From Bacteroidales bacterium UBA1756 (GTDB taxonomy: Bacteria > Bacteroidota > Bacteroidia > Bacteroidales > WCHB1-69), in assembly GCA_002314795.1 (NCBI GenBank), contig DCHI01000020.1:2193-18777 (forward strand): DNA of 16,585 nucleotides. The letters run 5' to 3'. Below, piece by piece: positions 15,073 to 16,585 of the stretch. The first letter of the stretch is position 1, and every line of letters starts with the position of its first letter. The notes beneath the pieces are model-generated. The model searched no databases. It was not told the DNA's origin and saw only the letters and a program-made list of their open reading frames with translations. The position numbers were made by a program, and so were the translations under genes.

Positions 15073-15080
15073 TATATTTG
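15073..15080 (+). promoter_or_regulatory. Promoter -7 box (TATATTTG) of recombinase gene
   Basis: TATATTTG is an exact TAnnTTTG match 34 nt before the recombinase ATG. The -33 position falls at or next to the edge of IR1', so inversion of the whole segment changes the DNA just upstream of the core promoter. No clear TTTG -33 is present in the current orientation. Confidence 0.6.
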
Positions 15081-15107
15081 GCGACAACTTATTGTTTCAC
15101 CAAATAT
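15074..15107. promoter_or_regulatory. Dyad over recombinase promoter/leader
   Basis: ATATTTGG (15074-15081) pairs with CCAAATAT (15100-15107), and inside it ACAA (15084-15087) pairs with TTGT (15092-15095). The left arm overlaps the -7 box and the right arm ends 7 nt before the ATG. It could be an operator, perhaps for autoregulation, or an RNA hairpin in the leader. Confidence 0.5.
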
Positions 15108-15114
15108 TACAATT

Positions 15115-15918
15115 ATGAAAGAAGATTTCGAAGCCTTCCTCCGCCAAGGCAATATGGCGGAAAACACCATCAGTGCCTATCTTTACGCCGTCCGCGAGTT
15201 TCATTCCCTTCACAAAGAGGTCAACAAACGCAACCTGCTGCTCTACAAGACACGCCTCATAGAGACGCACAAACCCAAAACCATCAACTTGCGAATCCAA
15301 GCCATCAACAAGTACCTCACATTCCTTAAAAAGGAACGTCTCCGCATCAAGTCCGTCAAGGTGCAGCAGCGTACTTACCTCGAAAACGTCATCAGTAACG
15401 CCGACTACAATTTCCTCAAAAACAAACTGAAGAAGGACGGACACACAGAATGGTACTTCGTCGTCCGCTACCTCGCAGCTACCGGAACCCGCGTCAGCGA
15501 ACTCGTACAAATCAAGGTCGAACACGTCGCCGCCGGCTACTTCGACATCTATGCCAAAGGCGGAAAGGTCAGACGGATATTCATTCCCAAGAAGCTGCGG
15601 GAGGAAACCCGAGTCTGGCTCAAGGAACAGCAGCGCGATTCCGGCTACCTATTCCTCAACCGATTCGGTGAGAAGATAACCACACGGGGCATAGCACAGC
15701 AACTCAAGAACTACGCCATCAAGTACAAGCTCAACCCCGCTGTCGTATATCCTCACTCGTTCCGACACCGATTTGCAAAGAACTTCCTCGAAAGGTTCAA
15801 CGACATATCGCTCCTCGCAGACCTGATGGGGCACGAGAGCATTGAAACAACCCGTATCTATTTACGTAGAAGCAGTATGGAACAGCAAGAAATTGTGGAT
15901 AGAATTATAACTTGGTAA
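15115..15918 (+). CDS. Tyrosine recombinase (HsdS invertase)
   Basis: This 267-aa XerC/D-like site-specific recombinase has all catalytic residues in place: Arg126 (GTRVSEL), Lys151 (GGKVRR), His214-x-x-Arg217 (HSFRHRF), His240 (MGHESIETT) and the nucleophile Tyr249 (RIYLR). The N-terminal SAM-like core-binding domain is about residues 1-80. It is slightly short for the family but complete. It lies 65 nt outside IR1', as in known phase-variable hsdS loci where the adjacent recombinase inverts TRDs. Its codon use is more GC-rich than that of hsdR, hsdM and hsdS and closer to the phage genes, which suggests a different history. Whether it also acts elsewhere in the genome cannot be told. Confidence 0.95.
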   Translation: MKEDFEAFLRQGNMAENTISAYLYAVREFHSLHKEVNKRNLLLYKTRLIETHKPKTINLRIQAINKYLTFLKKERLRIKSVKVQQRTYLENVISNADYNFLKNKLKKDGHTEWYFVVRYLAATGTRVSELVQIKVEHVAAGYFDIYAKGGKVRRIFIPKKLREETRVWLKEQQRDSGYLFLNRFGEKITTRGIAQQLKNYAIKYKLNPAVVYPHSFRHRFAKNFLERFNDISLLADLMGHESIETTRIYLRRSSMEQQEIVDRIITW

Positions 15919-15961
15919 CAGCTTTCCTTTTCTTCCTTCTTTAGGGCGACAGACACGCTAT

Positions 15962-16008
15962 CCGCTCATATCTTTTCTCCTGCGTCCAAAAGGATAACCG
16001 CTCATATC
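15962..16008 (+). repeat. Short direct repeat CCGCTCATATC
   Basis: CCGCTCATATC occurs at 15962-15972 and 15998-16008, 36 nt apart. A small palindrome follows (TCGTTG / CAACGA, 16007-16021). It lies between the recombinase stop and the terminator. It could be a protein-binding site or an old attachment site, but the function is unknown. Confidence 0.45.
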
Positions 16009-16028
16009 GTTGTCGCAACGACCAAGGT

Positions 16029-16066
16029 AAAAAAACGGATGCCATAACCCGGGCATCCGTTTTTTT
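16029..16066. terminator. Bidirectional intrinsic terminator
   Basis: A7 CGGATGCC (16029-16043) pairs with GGCATCCG T7 (16052-16066) as a 15-bp stem with an 8-nt loop. The A- and T-runs make it work in either direction. It ends the cargo block upstream of the tape-measure gene. Confidence 0.93.
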
Positions 16067-16094
16067 CGTCCCTATCCGTGACGGAAATATGTGC

Positions 16095-16102
16095 CAACTT
16101 TG
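16095..16102 (+). promoter_or_regulatory. Possible -7 box (CAACTTTG) of tape-measure gene
   Basis: CAACTTTG, then C and an A-rich leader, lies 14 nt before the ATG at 16117. It is the same arrangement as at 1291, before the ArdC-like gene. The first base departs from TAnnTTTG and no -33 is clear. It would restart phage transcription after the terminator. Confidence 0.35.
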
Positions 16103-16116
16103 CCAAAACTACGACA

Positions 16117-16585
16117 ATGGCAAAGAGCAGCACCCGCAGGGTAAACATCTATATCAACGGACAAGAGGTGGAGGCCACCATCAAGGACATCCGCAAGGAG
16201 ATGAACCGCCTCATCAACGAGCAAAACCGAATGGTCATCGGGTCGGACGAGTACATCGCACACGCCAAGAAGATTCGCGAACTGCGCGAAGTCCTCAACG
16301 AGCACTCAAGGCAAATCGGCACCGTGAAATCCGGCTGGCAGGAGCTGTACGACAAGGTAATGCAGTTCGGCACGGGCGTCGGCGGATTCGTCCAAATCTT
16401 CCAAGCCATCGACAGCGCCACGGACACCCTCAAACAGCTCGCCACCGACCTCGCCGCCTTGGACGACATCTACTCCGACGTGATGAAGACCACCGGCTTC
16501 ACACACGAGCAAGTGGAGAAACTCAACGAGAGTTTCAAGAAGATGGACACCCGGACTTCCCGCGAACAGCTCAACAACCTCGCCT
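16117..16585 (+). CDS. Phage tail tape-measure protein, N-terminus (partial)
   Basis: 156 codons are visible and the frame is open at the window end. The start of a long helical tail protein matches the TP901-type tape-measure family of Bacteroidales phages. It has an N-terminal INGQEVEATIKDIRKEMNRL segment, helices rich in Lys/Glu, and the characteristic ALDDIYSDVMKTTGFTHEQV followed by LNESFKKMDTRTSREQLNNLA. Tape-measure proteins set the tail length and are ejected with the DNA. The ATG follows the cargo terminator and a -7-like box. GC-rich codon use matches the 2061-6382 module, so this gene is the continuation of the phage operon interrupted by the R-M block. Confidence 0.85.
   Translation, partial: MAKSSTRRVNIYINGQEVEATIKDIRKEMNRLINEQNRMVIGSDEYIAHAKKIRELREVLNEHSRQIGTVKSGWQELYDKVMQFGTGVGGFVQIFQAIDSATDTLKQLATDLAALDDIYSDVMKTTGFTHEQVEKLNESFKKMDTRTSREQLNNLA

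Larger units (their letters stand above)
13948..15087 (-). pseudogene. Silent hsdS cassette (TRD1'-TRD2'), no start codon
   Basis: A reading frame of about 379 codons on the - strand encodes two alternative TRDs and the central HsdS spacer, but lacks the conserved N-terminal 60 residues. Its first possible start is a TTG at 15087, an in-frame stop lies at 15097-15099, and no ATG or clear promoter precedes it. TRD1' starts YEKLPFEIPESWEW and TRD2' starts YEKYAQTTILGN. The spacer LIDIIEEGKASLEDAIKQ is nearly identical to that of hsdS, while the TRDs are clearly different. It is best read as a storage cassette that becomes expressed after inversion, not as a decayed gene: its frame is intact throughout. 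Confidence 0.9.

Noticed and set aside
13948..15087. The - strand hsdS as a second functional specificity gene
   Set aside because: It lacks the conserved N-terminal 60 residues, a start codon and a promoter, while sharing inverted repeats with hsdS as a storage cassette would.
15080..15115. A - strand promoter (AATATTTG) driving the silent hsdS cassette
   Set aside because: It lacks the TA of the -7 consensus, and the cassette has no ATG to translate.
8387..15929. TTTCCTT at 8387-8393 and 15923-15929 as a target-site duplication of the R-M insertion
   Set aside because: Seven bases of simple sequence are easily found by chance, and no transposase or terminal repeats support it.

Overview
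The window looks like Bacteroidota DNA, most likely a gut-type Bacteroidales. Several genes are preceded by TAnnTTTG-like -7 boxes, Shine-Dalgarno sequences are mostly absent, and the gene families are ones familiar from Bacteroidales mobile elements. It reads as part of a prophage or prophage-like integrated element that carries large defence cargo. The genus cannot be told from the sequence alone.

Layout. (1) 1-1922: a small GC-rich accessory module with a RadC/JAB-domain protein, an Ala/Pro/Glu-rich protein of unknown function and an ArdC-like ssDNA-binding protein. Repeated intergenic hairpin/leader elements link the genes, and a strong intrinsic terminator closes the module. (2) 2037-6382: a tightly packed, GC-rich phage morphogenesis module with its own promoter: a 92-aa protein, a portal-like protein, a DUF6712-like protein, a membrane-anchored coiled-coil protein, a 175-aa protein and a 252-aa protein. 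(3) 6383-7913: a more AT-rich AlbA_2/Schlafen-type, RecG-related regulator with its own promoter and an in-frame array of 12-bp repeats. (4) 7916-8386: one more phage-type gene. (5) 8387-16066: a complete type I restriction-modification locus: hsdR, hsdM and hsdS on the + strand, a promoterless and ATG-less hsdS cassette on the - strand, and a tyrosine recombinase. A terminator-like hairpin ends the block. (6) 16117 to the window end: the start of a phage tail tape-measure protein. The cargo therefore sits inside the phage structural gene order.

How it probably works. HsdR, HsdM and HsdS form a restriction-modification complex. Two pairs of inverted repeats let the recombinase exchange the target-recognition domains (TRDs) of the expressed hsdS with those of the silent copy, giving at least four DNA specificities. 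The same 11-bp core occurs at all four TRD boundaries in the same codon phase, so TRDs could also move between positions 1 and 2. Phase-variable type I systems are known in Bacteroides, Streptococcus and Mycoplasma. The unusual points here are the location between phage neck and tape-measure genes, the shared core at both TRD positions, and a dyad over the recombinase promoter right at the edge of the invertible segment.

Limits: all family assignments come from reading motifs by eye, with no database search. Terminase, major capsid and major tail proteins were not recognised in the window.
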